NCBI GenBank assembly: GCA_030631725.1
Contig: DAOVKO010000003.1
Coordinates: 1 to 26,551, forward strand
DNA: 26,551 bases
Source of the DNA: Actinomycetes bacterium
GTDB lineage: Bacteria > Planctomycetota > Phycisphaerae > JAACET01
Direction: 5' to 3'
A program made the position numbers and the translations under genes. The notes under the pieces were generated by a model. It was given only the letters and a program-made list of their open reading frames with translations. It searched no databases and was not told the DNA's origin. This document shows, in pieces, positions 18,784-25,928 of this stretch (position 1 is the first letter of the stretch; each line of letters starts with the position of its first letter).

Positions 18784-18840
18784 AGGTCAATGGAAGTGCG
18801 TGGGCTCAGGCTGAAGGTGGAATACAAAGCGGATCGATAG
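18784..18840 (+). pseudogene. C-terminal remnant of a TIM-barrel protein paralogue
   Basis: In frame with the TAG at 18838-18840 the codons read SMEVRGLRLKVEYKADR-stop. The intact gene ends EVQLRSLKLEIEYKADK-stop. The shared pattern EV..LR.LK.E.EYKAD followed by a stop is hard to explain by chance. Upstream of about 18787 no frame clearly continues the similarity, so only the tail survives. It suggests a second, now deleted or rearranged copy next to the mobile-DNA zone. Confidence 0.45.
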
Positions 18841-19110
18841 GAGGGCTTCGTCGGCATACGCTGGTGGAGGTGGAGCGAGTATTTCGCCATGCCGACACTC
18901 TCCGATAGCTTCTTCGGAATGAACTGGTCATGGCGTGATAGGTCGTTATGCTACCAGTGGCGGAGCTGCCATCTGATATCAGCACTTCCGTGCCTGATAC
19001 CCTTTCCGCAGTGAGTCAGCACCGAGTGAAGCGGCCCCTGAACGCCTTACTCCGGTCAAGGGTTTCGGCTGGCTCCTTTCCCTAACACACGCCTGGCCGT
19101 GCGGATGGAC

Positions 19111-19128
19111 AAAAAGAGACCCTCTCTT
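19111..19128 (-). terminator. Intrinsic terminator-like hairpin after the recombinase
   Basis: On the minus strand, immediately after the recombinase stop codon (19131-19129), AAGAGA-GGG-TCTCTT forms a 6-bp stem with a 3-nt loop. It is followed by TTT. The stem is short and not GC-rich, so efficiency may be modest. Confidence 0.4.
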
Positions 19129-19513
19129 CTAGCGTCTTAGCCGGGTCTTTCTCGCGCATTTCGTGCCTATGGCGGCACGTGTCGAGTTCTTACACTTGAA
19201 GCTCCTTTTCTGAGCATTCCACCGGAAGTGGGGGTCAGAGTATTGGCTCAGGGCTGTGTCTGACCTGCTCGGCTCAGCCTCCGGCTTCATGCCAACTTTG
19301 ATCTTTCCTTCGGGGAAGACCGTAAACTCGTGAAGAATGCTGGTCATCAAATCCCGCTGCCTAGTACTGTCCAAGTTGGTATCGAAACCAACGATCTGGC
19401 TAATTATATTCTGCTCGAGCTCAGCCTGGCGATACGACAGGCCCTCGCAGAACGAATTGCCTTTTTGAACGCGCCCCACGCAACGGTAATATCCATTACT
19501 GCCGATTATACGA
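19129..19513 (-). pseudogene. 3' part of interrupted serine recombinase (second half of zinc ribbon and C-terminal tail)
   Basis: This minus-strand segment continues the recombinase gene whose first part lies at 20901-21893. It encodes IGSNGYYRCVGRVQKGNSFCEG, the second cysteine pair of the recombinase zinc-ribbon domain. A helical segment (RQAELEQNIISQIV) and a basic tail ending KTRLRR-stop follow. Joining it to the other part across a single copy of the 9-bp duplication restores one continuous frame with the typical zinc-ribbon sequence. As it stands, it has no start of its own. The open frame continues upstream into antisense IS sequence (to 19605), giving a chimeric ORF that is unlikely to be functional. 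Confidence 0.88.
19505..19513. repeat. Left target-site duplication of the IS256-family element
   Basis: ATTATACGA directly precedes the left inverted repeat and is identical to the nine bases after the right end. The length fits the 8-9 bp duplications made by IS256-family transposases. Confidence 0.92.
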
Positions 19514-19547
19514 GAGGTATAACCAAAAGTTGTGTATTGGCAGGTGA
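19514..19547 (+). repeat. Left terminal inverted repeat of the IS256-family element
   Basis: Begins GAGGTATAACC, includes GTTGTGTAT and ends AGGTGA. Matches the reverse complement of 20901-20934 at 25 of 34 positions without gaps. Confidence 0.85.
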
Positions 19548-19595
19548 ATAAAAGCGGCGTATCCTTGGTATTTGGGATTTCTTGAATACCTAAAC

Positions 19596-19602
19596 GAAAG
19601 GA
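19596..19602 (+). promoter_or_regulatory. Shine-Dalgarno that decides the transposase start
   Basis: GAAAGGA lies 8 bp before the ATG at 19611. The frame is open further upstream (TTG at 19572), but the good ribosome binding site supports the ATG. Confidence 0.65.
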
Positions 19603-19610
19603 CACGCCAC

Positions 19611-20900
19611 ATGGAACAGATTAGCACAACTGACCAGCCAATGCAAGTAGATGTGCCTGTCGGGCAGATCGGTGCCCGGGACGTCTTGACTGAGATCCTC
19701 CGCCAAGGAGCACAAAGGATGCTGACCATGGCCATTGAGACCGAGGTCGAGGAATACCTGGCTGAGCATTGTCGGCAATTGGAGCAGAACGGCCATCGGC
19801 TGGTGGTTCGTAACGGCTACCTGCCCCAGCGGCAGATTCAAACGGGCATTGGCCAAGTGGCAGTCCGTCAGCCGCGGGTCAACGACAAGCATCTGGACCA
19901 GAACGGCCAACGGAGGCATTTTAGCAGCAAGATTCTCCCTCCTTACCTGCGGCGGACCAGGAGTATAGACGAACTGATCCCCTGGCTGTACCTCAAGGGC
20001 ATCAGTACCGGGGACTTTAGCGAAGCTCTGGCGGCCTTGCTTGGTCCGCAGGCTTCGGGGCTCTCGGCGACTAATATCGTTCGTCTGAAGGCCTTCTGGC
20101 AGGAGGAATGGAAGGACTGGTCCAGCCGGTCGCTGAAAGACAAGGTGTATGTTTATATCTGGGTTGATGGAATCTACTTCAACGTGCGTCTGGAAGACAA
20201 AGCCAACCAACGCCAGTGCATACTGGTACTTATGGGAGCCACAGCCCAGGGCAAAAAGGAGCTGATTGCCATTGCCGACGGTTACCGTGAGTCCGAGCAG
20301 TCCTGGAAGGAGTTGCTGCTGCAGGTCAAGACCTGTGGTCTGGAGATTGACCCTAAGCTGGCCATTGGCGATGGGGCCTTGGGCTTCTGGGCCGCGGTGC
20401 GGAAGGTTTTTCCATCAGTTGCTGAGCAACGCTGTTGGGTGCATAAGACCGCCAATGTGCTTAACAAGCTGCCCAAGGGCCTGCAGGGCAAGGCCAAAGC
20501 CATGCTGCATGAGATTTGGATGGCTCAGAGCAAGGCCCAGGCCGAGAAAGCTTTTGATCTGTTCATCGAGACTTTTGCGGCCAAGTATCCCAAAGCTGCT
20601 GAATGTTTGGCCAAGGATCGGGAGGTTTTGCTGGTGTTTTATGATTTTCCAGCTGAGCATTGGATGCACATTCGCACGACCAATCCAATCGAGTCGACCT
20701 TTGCTACGGTTCGGCTGCGGACATACAAGACCAAAGGTTGCGGCTCTCGGACGGCCAGCTTGACCATGGTGTTTAAGCTGGCCCAGTTAGCCGAGCGTCA
20801 TTGGCGAAGGCTCAACGGGAGTAAGCTGTTGGATGAAGTAATACGAGGAATTCGATTTGCAGATGGGATCAAGCAAGAGACCAAGGAGATCGCCGCGTGA
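19611..20900 (+). CDS. IS256-family (Mutator-type) transposase
   Basis: This 429-residue DDE transposase cuts and pastes or copies its element. The catalytic triad is visible: D186 in WVDGIYFNVR, D254 in AIGDGALGFW, and E361 in TTNPIESTFATVR. Spacings (68 and 107 residues) match the IS256 family. Family landmarks are present: QRMLTMAIETEVEEYL near the N terminus, GYLPQRQIQTGIGQVAVRQPRV, the LYLKGISTGDFSEALAALLG block, and WVHKTANVLNKLPK after the second Asp. Length is typical for a full-length copy. The start is ATG with GAAAGGA 8 bp upstream. The stop overlaps the inner edge of the right inverted repeat. There is no sign of decay. Confidence 0.97.
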   Translation: MEQISTTDQPMQVDVPVGQIGARDVLTEILRQGAQRMLTMAIETEVEEYLAEHCRQLEQNGHRLVVRNGYLPQRQIQTGIGQVAVRQPRVNDKHLDQNGQRRHFSSKILPPYLRRTRSIDELIPWLYLKGISTGDFSEALAALLGPQASGLSATNIVRLKAFWQEEWKDWSSRSLKDKVYVYIWVDGIYFNVRLEDKANQRQCILVLMGATAQGKKELIAIADGYRESEQSWKELLLQVKTCGLEIDPKLAIGDGALGFWAAVRKVFPSVAEQRCWVHKTANVLNKLPKGLQGKAKAMLHEIWMAQSKAQAEKAFDLFIETFAAKYPKAAECLAKDREVLLVFYDFPAEHWMHIRTTNPIESTFATVRLRTYKTKGCGSRTASLTMVFKLAQLAERHWRRLNGSKLLDEVIRGIRFADGIKQETKEIAA

Positions 20901-20934
20901 TCATCTTCTCATACACAACATTTGACAATATCTC
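20901..20934 (-). repeat. Right terminal inverted repeat of the IS256-family element
   Basis: On the minus strand it begins GAGATATTGTCAAAT and includes GTTGTGTAT. It also supplies the last 11 codons and the TGA stop of the truncated recombinase. Confidence 0.85.
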
Positions 20935-20943
20935 ATTATACGA
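20935..20943. repeat. Right target-site duplication of the IS256-family element
   Basis: ATTATACGA directly follows the right inverted repeat and is identical to 19505-19513. Confidence 0.92.
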
Positions 20944-21951
20944 CTACCGCAAGCACCACAGCGTCCGAGTCCGCTGAGCAGATAGAGTGTGGAGCAGCTC
21001 CACGGTTTAGTACTGGAGTTCTTTGAGAGAATTGCCTGTACCTTCTTGAAGTCTTTCTTGCTAACGATGGCCGGATGAGCATTGGGAACAATGATCCAGT
21101 TGTCCTTACCGTTCTGGAGTAGATGATCTCCCCGCATGCGCCTCTTGCCATAACAGAGTGTGCCGATATATGTCGAGCTAGACAGGATGCGTTTTATGCT
21201 GCTGAAAGACCAGGCTTTGCCCCTACGAGTTACTCTACCTGCTGAGTTGATGTTGTGGCAGGTACTGCTTAGGCTCCTGGTCTTGAGGAACTCGTTGAAG
21301 ATAGCTCTCACCGTTCTAGCCTCGCTTTTCTCAGCCCTAAGGACTTTTGTTCCGGGATTGGTTTCATAACCGAAAGGTACGATGCCACCACTCCACAGGC
21401 CCTTCCTGGCTCGCTCCAGCATATTCTCTCGAACTCGGTCACCGATGATTTCCCGCTCGAATTGAGCAACGCTGCCCAGGACATTGAGCATCAAATTACC
21501 CGCAGAAGTAGAAGTGTCGAAAGACTGCGAGGCGGAGACAAAAGCCACTCCCCATATTCTGAGATCTCCAATAAGATTGAGAAGATCGACCAGGTTACGG
21601 CTGATGCGGTCCACCTTGTCCACCAAAACCACATCGATCTTTCCGTCCCTGGCCCATCTGAGCATATGCTGGAGGGCCGGTCGTCTGGTGTTCTTGGCCG
21701 ATAAGCCTGCTTCGGTGAAGACCTTGCCGACGGTCCACTTGCGCTGAGCAACGTACTGGTGCAGGCGGGTTTTCTGGGTGCTTAGCGAGTTGCCATCAGT
21801 TTGCATTTCGGTCGAGACGCGGATGTACAGCCCGCATCGCTTGGTAGCGGCCTGACTGGATTTAGTCCTTTTAATTTGTAAATCCGCGATCACGCTTGGT
21901 CCTTTCTGTCGGCTTGGCGTGGCGGTCCTGGGGGGTGCTGGCTGCCCAGTC

Positions 21952-21978
21952 TTCGGACGGTTCGGACGGTTCGGACGG
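21952..21978 (+). repeat. Three perfect tandem copies of TTCGGACGG
   Basis: The 9-bp unit repeats exactly three times, starting at 21952, 21961 and 21970, about 60-85 bp upstream of the recombinase GTG. It may be a recombinase or repressor binding array, or a simple slippage repeat. Confidence 0.85.
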
Positions 21979-22242
21979 TGTTTTGCAGGTATTTTCTAAA
22001 AGGGTGCTTTTACGGATTTGACTCCGGGCCGGATTCCATTTGTATCGCGCATTTGAGGGGAGGTTCTTACAGTCAAACCCGCCCGGTCTGGGGGAGTACT
22101 TCCTCTGCCCGAAAACAGAACCCTTTTTTGGGATCAACGCCAAAATGATACCGTTTACGCCCCAGTGTCACTCTCAGTGTCAGTTTTCAGTCTGTTGCCA
22201 GTGTGTAGGCAGTATGTCGCTGGTGTGGTGTAGTTATGTATC

Positions 22243-22264
22243 CGCTTTTTTAGCCGAAAAAGCG
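22243..22264. repeat. Perfect 8-bp-stem palindrome near the tRNA fragment
   Basis: CGCTTTTT-TAGCCG-AAAAAGCG forms a perfect inverted repeat 44 bp before the tRNA-Ala fragment. It is not followed by a T-run on the plus strand. It may be a protein-binding site of the attachment region or part of a terminator. Confidence 0.5.
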
Positions 22265-22308
22265 AGTGTAAGTGCTTGAATTACAAGAGTTATAGACGCA
22301 GGTTCTAA

Positions 22309-22353
22309 ATGGCATGCAAGAGGTCACGGGTTCGATTCCCGTTGCCTCCACCA
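22309..22353 (+). pseudogene. 3' fragment of tRNA-Ala(GGC), probable attachment-site scar
   Basis: The 45 bases match the 3' part of a tRNA from the anticodon loop on: loop ATGGCAT (anticodon GGC), stem GCAAG, variable loop AGGTC, T arm ACGGG-TTCGATT-CCCGT, acceptor strand TGCCTCC, discriminator A and encoded CCA. T at acceptor position 70 would give the G3-U70 pair that identifies alanine tRNAs. The sequence just before (GGTTCTAA) cannot form the 5' side of the anticodon stem, and no D arm or 5' acceptor strand exists upstream. It is therefore not a functional tRNA. A block starting exactly in the anticodon loop is typical of integration into a tRNA gene. Confidence 0.85.
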
Positions 22354-22398
22354 TTTTTTATCCTCATAATAACGTTCAGATTACCGGAGCTGCCTACT

Positions 22399-24945
22399 TT
22401 ATTTCAACGGGATTCGGGACATCCGCTTCGAGGCACTGATAGTCTGTGCCAGCAATCCCTCAAACCTAGCCAAGGTTTCTGCTGAGCCCATTTGCTTATC
22501 CAAAGCCTGCAGTTGTTTTATTCGCCGGGCGATTTTCTCCCGGTCCCCACCGGCCTCGAAGTTGGTCCGCAAGAGCCAGTACCAGGCCTCGAACCACGCC
22601 GGCGAATTCTGTCTTAGTCCGCGAACCAACTGCTGCCACCGCCCAGCCGCTGCATCGTATTTCTTCTGAGCCAACAATATCTTGCCCACTATCCGAATAT
22701 ACTCAGCCGAGTTGGGCTGCGATCGCTCCAATCCCTCAAAAACATCCAAGGCCTCGTCGAGTTCGCCAGCCACGAACATTGCTCGGCCCAACATCTGTTT
22801 GCCAGCCACAATCGTCTGGGCCTTTCGTTCCGTCGGCAAATCCGACTTTTGGGTAAGCTCCAGCCGGGCCCGGGCCAACTTCATCCACCGCTCAGCCAGC
22901 TCTTTGTCTTGGGCCGACAAATCATCGCTTGTCAAATCTGCAAATCTCTCTTCCATCAGCCGCAGGAGAACATCTGCAATCTCCATCGCTTGTGTGGGAT
23001 CGTCCCGCAGCAGTTGCATACTCAAGCGCCCAGCCTCCCCCAGCCGCCCCAACTCAGCCAGAGCCACCGCCCGATACCGCCGAGCCCTGGCCTGCAACTC
23101 CTGGTCCCCGGCAAAATCAGGCGAGAAACTCCCCAACCGCAGCAGGGCCGTTTCCGGTTCATTGAGCTCCACACAGAATATCCTCACCGCCTCCAGCCGG
23201 GCCCGGGCCCCAAACCTCCGCGCCGTTTCATCGCCATGCCCAGCCGGACCTCCGCCGGAGCGAACATAGCTATCCAGGGCCAGATACTCCCTGGCCAGAC
23301 GGGCATACTGCTGCGCCCTGCCCGGGGCCGCTTGGCCATTGAGTAATTGCCTCCGCAAATCCAGTTGATAGTAGCGTGCCTGCACGTAGCGCGGATGCTC
23401 CTTGGATATTTGGCCAAACTGCTCAGCCGCCTTGGCCAATTCCCCACGCTTGCTCAACAGCCCCGCCCAATAGAACCGCCAGTGCTTGGCCTGCTTTCCC
23501 GCTGGATACCTGCTCATCAATCTCCCTAAGGCCTCGAAACAGACCTGCTCGGCGGCCTGTTCATCAGGCCTGTCCTGGCACAGCTTTGCCGAGATTTGCA
23601 CCGCCAATATCAGCCCCGGCTCGGCTTGGGCCGAATTGCCGAACTCATCCGCCAAACGCCCAAGGTAATTGCAGGCCCGCAGGGGCGTTTTTTCCTGTCC
23701 CGCTTTGCCCGCCTGCCAGAGGGCCTCAGCGTGCAAATCCCGCCCGGCCGAATCGGTTCGGCTCAGCAACTCATCGAAGCACTTCAACGCTGCGGCTGTG
23801 TTGCCTTGCTCAGCCAAGCCGACCCCCACAGCCAGTAGCTCCAAAGCGGCCACTGCCGTGCCCGAGGCATCGGCCAAGCGCGTCTTGCGCAGCTGCTCGT
23901 AGATAATGCTCCTGATCTGTTCACTCTTTTGGGCTCGGAAGATTTCCGCCAGCGGTTTCACACGCCACCGACTGATCCGCCCAGCTGCTTCGATATCACC
24001 GTCCTCGGCAAGCTTCGCAGCCTTAGCCGCCTGGATGCTGCATTGAAGATAGGCCAGCGTCAGGTCCACCGGAAGCTGCTCAAACGCCCTTTTCCCCCGG
24101 CACCACTTGCGCATCTGCTGCAGGCCCGCCAAAGCCGTGTCGTGATAACCTCGATCACGCAACAATCGGCAGCGTTCTAATCCCACCTGATAGGCTGACT
24201 GCTCATCCAGTCCTTGGCCTTCCAACCAGCTCAGCAGTTTATCCGCCTCGCCCATCCGACCAAGCCGGCGCAAGGCCTTGCTCATCAGCAGCATCGCCTT
24301 ATCGCCAAGCCCAGGGCGTTCCCTCAGGCCACCGCGACGCAGATGCTCGATAGCCGCTTCGAGTAACCGCTTTCGCTCGACCTGCTCCTTGCTCAAAATC
24401 GCCCTGTAAAAACAAACCCACCCACGATAGTAATCCACCTTGATCCTGGCTCGGCTGACCTGAAGATTCAGCCCGGTAACCACATAGTTGCGCTCAAACC
24501 CGGCGTCGGCTCGCATATGTCGGCCCAGTTGCTCGATCCGTTCATTCGTTTGCTTAAGCAACAAATCGAGCCGATCCAAGGTCCCGCTCAGATCCTTGGC
24601 CCAGTCCCCACCCAGGCCCAGTTCCTCCACGGCAAATCGTCCCTGCCTGGCCCGCTCGGCCACCAGCAGCTCTGCCAAAATCAGCCGCCACTTTATTTCA
24701 CCATCCAGTATTTGCCGCACCGTACGCGGCCTCTTCGATTCGGACCCCACCAGCTCCTCATACGCCGCTATAATCTGCTCCAGGGCCCGAGCCCGCTCCA
24801 GCGGCTCCTGACCGGGATCCTGATAGACCTTTCTCAGCCTCTCGATCCGCCCTAGCTCCTCCTGTACAGCCGATTGGCCCGGCAGCCGGGCCGCTCCACA
24901 GAGCATCAATGCCATCACCAGAACTATCAGACACGCAGGTCTCAA
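22399..24945 (-). CDS. Exported TPR-repeat protein
   Basis: This 848-residue protein starts with a signal peptide (about 1-25, LIVLVMALMLCGAARLPGQS). It consists almost entirely of helical hairpin repeats of TPR type, for example ALKCFDELLSRTDSAGRDLHAEALWQAG, LAKAAEQFGQISKEHPRYVQARYYQ and ELDEALDVFEGLERSQPNSAEYIRIVGKILLAQKKYDAAAGRWQQLV. Such proteins scaffold protein complexes, here outside the cytoplasm. The TTG start directly abuts the TAA of the upstream exbD-like gene, with GGAG about 8 bp upstream. Translational coupling is likely. Later ATG codons would remove the positively charged start of the signal peptide. It is the last gene of the minus-strand Exb-type operon. Confidence 0.85.
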   Translation of the reverse strand: MRPACLIVLVMALMLCGAARLPGQSAVQEELGRIERLRKVYQDPGQEPLERARALEQIIAAYEELVGSESKRPRTVRQILDGEIKWRLILAELLVAERARQGRFAVEELGLGGDWAKDLSGTLDRLDLLLKQTNERIEQLGRHMRADAGFERNYVVTGLNLQVSRARIKVDYYRGWVCFYRAILSKEQVERKRLLEAAIEHLRRGGLRERPGLGDKAMLLMSKALRRLGRMGEADKLLSWLEGQGLDEQSAYQVGLERCRLLRDRGYHDTALAGLQQMRKWCRGKRAFEQLPVDLTLAYLQCSIQAAKAAKLAEDGDIEAAGRISRWRVKPLAEIFRAQKSEQIRSIIYEQLRKTRLADASGTAVAALELLAVGVGLAEQGNTAAALKCFDELLSRTDSAGRDLHAEALWQAGKAGQEKTPLRACNYLGRLADEFGNSAQAEPGLILAVQISAKLCQDRPDEQAAEQVCFEALGRLMSRYPAGKQAKHWRFYWAGLLSKRGELAKAAEQFGQISKEHPRYVQARYYQLDLRRQLLNGQAAPGRAQQYARLAREYLALDSYVRSGGGPAGHGDETARRFGARARLEAVRIFCVELNEPETALLRLGSFSPDFAGDQELQARARRYRAVALAELGRLGEAGRLSMQLLRDDPTQAMEIADVLLRLMEERFADLTSDDLSAQDKELAERWMKLARARLELTQKSDLPTERKAQTIVAGKQMLGRAMFVAGELDEALDVFEGLERSQPNSAEYIRIVGKILLAQKKYDAAAGRWQQLVRGLRQNSPAWFEAWYWLLRTNFEAGGDREKIARRIKQLQALDKQMGSAETLARFEGLLAQTISASKRMSRIPLK

Positions 24946-25467
24946 TTATCTGCTCCGTACGAACTGGATGTTATTAAAACCAGCCAAGACCACAGCATTA
25001 TATGTCTTGACCATCTGGTCCACGCTGACGCCCGCACCCAGGTTCAGCACCACCGGGTTGTCCGCCTCGTAGAGCCCGCCGCCGTCTGCGTGCATACCCG
25101 CCAGGAGCCCGTACAATTCCTCAAAGCTCTCTGGGCTCTGCTCGAACCCGCTCAGCTCCACCTGGCAGTCGTCGAAGCTGTTTCCCGCATAGACCCTAAT
25201 CATGATCGGAAGGGCCGGCACCTCCAGGCCGGTCTGCACCGGCGATGTCGACGGCAGTTCACCGGCCAGAAATCCTTCCCGCTGCGGGGCCGTGGTAATC
25301 ACCACGAAAAATATCAGCAGATTGAAGACCACGTCGATCATGCCCGTCAGCGACACCCCCAGCAGCGACTTTCGCCCTGGGCGAGCCTTCCGCAGGGCCT
25401 TGCTGAACGTTCGGCCGTAAACGATCTGTGCCGAATGCCGCTTCTGGATGTATCGCTTGCTAAACAT
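24946..25467 (-). CDS. ExbD/TolR-family biopolymer transport protein (second copy)
   Basis: This 173-residue protein (from the ATG) couples proton flow through an ExbB/TolQ-type channel to work in the envelope. It has a long basic cytoplasmic N terminus (about 1-37) and one membrane helix, GMIDVVFNLLIFFVVI, with the proton-pathway Asp at 45. A periplasmic domain follows. An in-frame TTG at 25476 would add three residues. The ATG has GGAG only 3 bp upstream, so the exact start is uncertain. It lies 18 bp after the first exbD-like gene, and its stop touches the start of the TPR gene. Two different ExbD copies suggest a heterodimer. The long N-terminal extension distinguishes this copy. Confidence 0.9.
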   Translation of the reverse strand: MFSKRYIQKRHSAQIVYGRTFSKALRKARPGRKSLLGVSLTGMIDVVFNLLIFFVVITTAPQREGFLAGELPSTSPVQTGLEVPALPIMIRVYAGNSFDDCQVELSGFEQSPESFEELYGLLAGMHADGGGLYEADNPVVLNLGAGVSVDQMVKTYNAVVLAGFNNIQFVRSR

Positions 25468-25485
25468 ACACTCCAAACCCAGCTA

Positions 25486-25923
25486 CTATTCCATAGCCGC
25501 CACCAGATTCACATGAGAAATCCCGGCCTGCGCACAAGCCGCCATCAACGCTTCCACAACCTGCCCGTCGGCCCTGCGGTCAGCCCGTAGATTCACCTCC
25601 ACCTGCGGGTCGGCCTCCTTGCGATCCCGCAGCTTCTGGGTCAATACCTCCACCTGCTCCGGGCTGATCATCTGCCCTTGTGCCTGGTAAGCCACCAGCT
25701 TGCCCTGCTCGTCGCAAATCACGGTGATAGTCAGCACGCCGCTGCTGTAAACGTACTTGGCTGCGCTGGGCTCGGGCTCGGGCAGTTCCACCTGGGCCCG
25801 CCGCCAGCGGCTGGACTGGGCGATCAGCACAAAGAAAATCAGCAGCAGAAAAACCACATCGATCATCGGTGTGAGATTTATGCCCAGCTCCGAGCCTCTG
25901 GCCGATCGGAGTCGTTTGCCCAT
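25486..25923 (-). CDS. ExbD/TolR-family biopolymer transport protein (first copy)
   Basis: This 145-residue protein has a short basic N terminus, one membrane helix (LTPMIDVVFLLLIFFVLIAQSS, about 17-38) with the conserved proton-pathway Asp at 22, and a periplasmic domain ending HVNLVAAME. Length is normal for ExbD/TolR. The ATG has AGGAG 8 bp upstream, inside the end of the ExbB-like gene (5-bp gap). It should assemble with the channel protein encoded just upstream and the second ExbD copy downstream to form a proton-driven motor complex. What the motor drives is unknown. The neighbouring TPR gene suggests an envelope structure rather than TonB-dependent uptake, since no TonB gene is visible. 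Confidence 0.93.
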   Translation of the reverse strand: MGKRLRSARGSELGINLTPMIDVVFLLLIFFVLIAQSSRWRRAQVELPEPEPSAAKYVYSSGVLTITVICDEQGKLVAYQAQGQMISPEQVEVLTQKLRDRKEADPQVEVNLRADRRADGQVVEALMAACAQAGISHVNLVAAME

Positions 25924-25928
25924 AGCCG

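Larger units (their letters stand above)
18630..19128 (+). other. Gene-free spacer holding a paralogue remnant and a recombinase terminator
   Basis: These 499 bases contain no convincing intact gene on either strand. They include a short C-terminal remnant resembling the end of the TIM-barrel protein (18784-18840) and, at the right end, a terminator-like hairpin for the minus-strand recombinase. No tRNA or att-like copy of the tRNA-Ala fragment was seen here. The rest (18841-19110) shows nothing I recognise. Confidence 0.6.
19514..20934 (+). mobile_element. Complete IS256-family insertion sequence, 1421 bp
   Basis: The element is bounded by imperfect 34-bp inverted repeats (19514-19547 and 20901-20934) that match at 25 of 34 positions, including a shared 9-bp block GTTGTGTAT. 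It is flanked by a perfect 9-bp direct repeat. It carries one full-length Mutator-type transposase on the plus strand. All parts look intact, so the element is probably active or recently active. It is inserted into the zinc ribbon of a serine recombinase gene in the opposite orientation. Confidence 0.93.
20901..21893 (-). pseudogene. 5' part of interrupted serine recombinase (catalytic and DNA-binding domains)
   Basis: This is the N-terminal 320 residues of a multi-domain serine recombinase. The resolvase domain holds nucleophile S27 in CGLYIRVSTEMQ. Further conserved parts are RRPALQHMLRWARDGKIDVVLVDKVDRISRN and VAQFEREIIGDRVRENM. A recombinase domain follows (GLWSGGIVPFGYE, WSFSSIKRILSSSTYIGTLCYGKRR), then the first half of the zinc ribbon (LSGLGRCGACGSRI). 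The IS256 element interrupts the gene here, replacing the rest with an 11-residue IS-derived tail (MRYCQMLCMRR). The start is GTG with GAAAGGA 6 bp upstream (21900-21906). The intact gene would encode 444 residues. The catalytic domain is undamaged, so a truncated product could still bind or cut, but loss of the zinc ribbon probably abolishes normal integration. Confidence 0.93.
21894..22398. other. Gene-poor region upstream of the recombinase with att-like features
   Basis: These 505 bases hold the recombinase ribosome binding site, a triple 9-bp repeat (21952-21978), a perfect palindrome (22243-22264) and the tRNA-Ala 3' fragment (22309-22353). Two CAGTGTCA copies lie 12 bp apart (22163 and 22175). 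No gene is convincing. A 90-codon minus-strand frame here lacks a good start and overlaps the recombinase. The position next to a site-specific recombinase suits an attachment and control region. Confidence 0.5.

Noticed and set aside
18666..18908. 80-codon plus-strand frame after the TIM-barrel gene
   Set aside because: Low-complexity, Trp/Arg-rich product with no recognisable features. It overlaps the more convincing paralogue remnant in another frame.
19129..19605. 158-codon minus-strand frame as an independent gene
   Set aside because: Its first 33 codons are antisense IS sequence and target duplication. The rest is the continuation of the interrupted recombinase.
21871..22143. 90-codon minus-strand frame upstream of the recombinase
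   Set aside because: TTG start without a ribosome binding site, overlap with the recombinase start, repetitive SEPSEPSE from the 9-bp repeat, and no recognisable domain.
22200..22353. Possible complete tRNA or tmRNA ending at the CCA at 22353
   Set aside because: No matching 5' acceptor strand, D arm, 5' anticodon-stem strand or tmRNA tag frame is present upstream. The block starts cleanly in the anticodon loop of a tRNA-Ala(GGC).
24874..25590. 238-codon plus-strand frame opposite the ExbD and TPR genes
   Set aside because: Antisense shadow of strongly recognised minus-strand ExbD/TPR genes. Its His/Gln/Arg-rich product is typical of such shadows.
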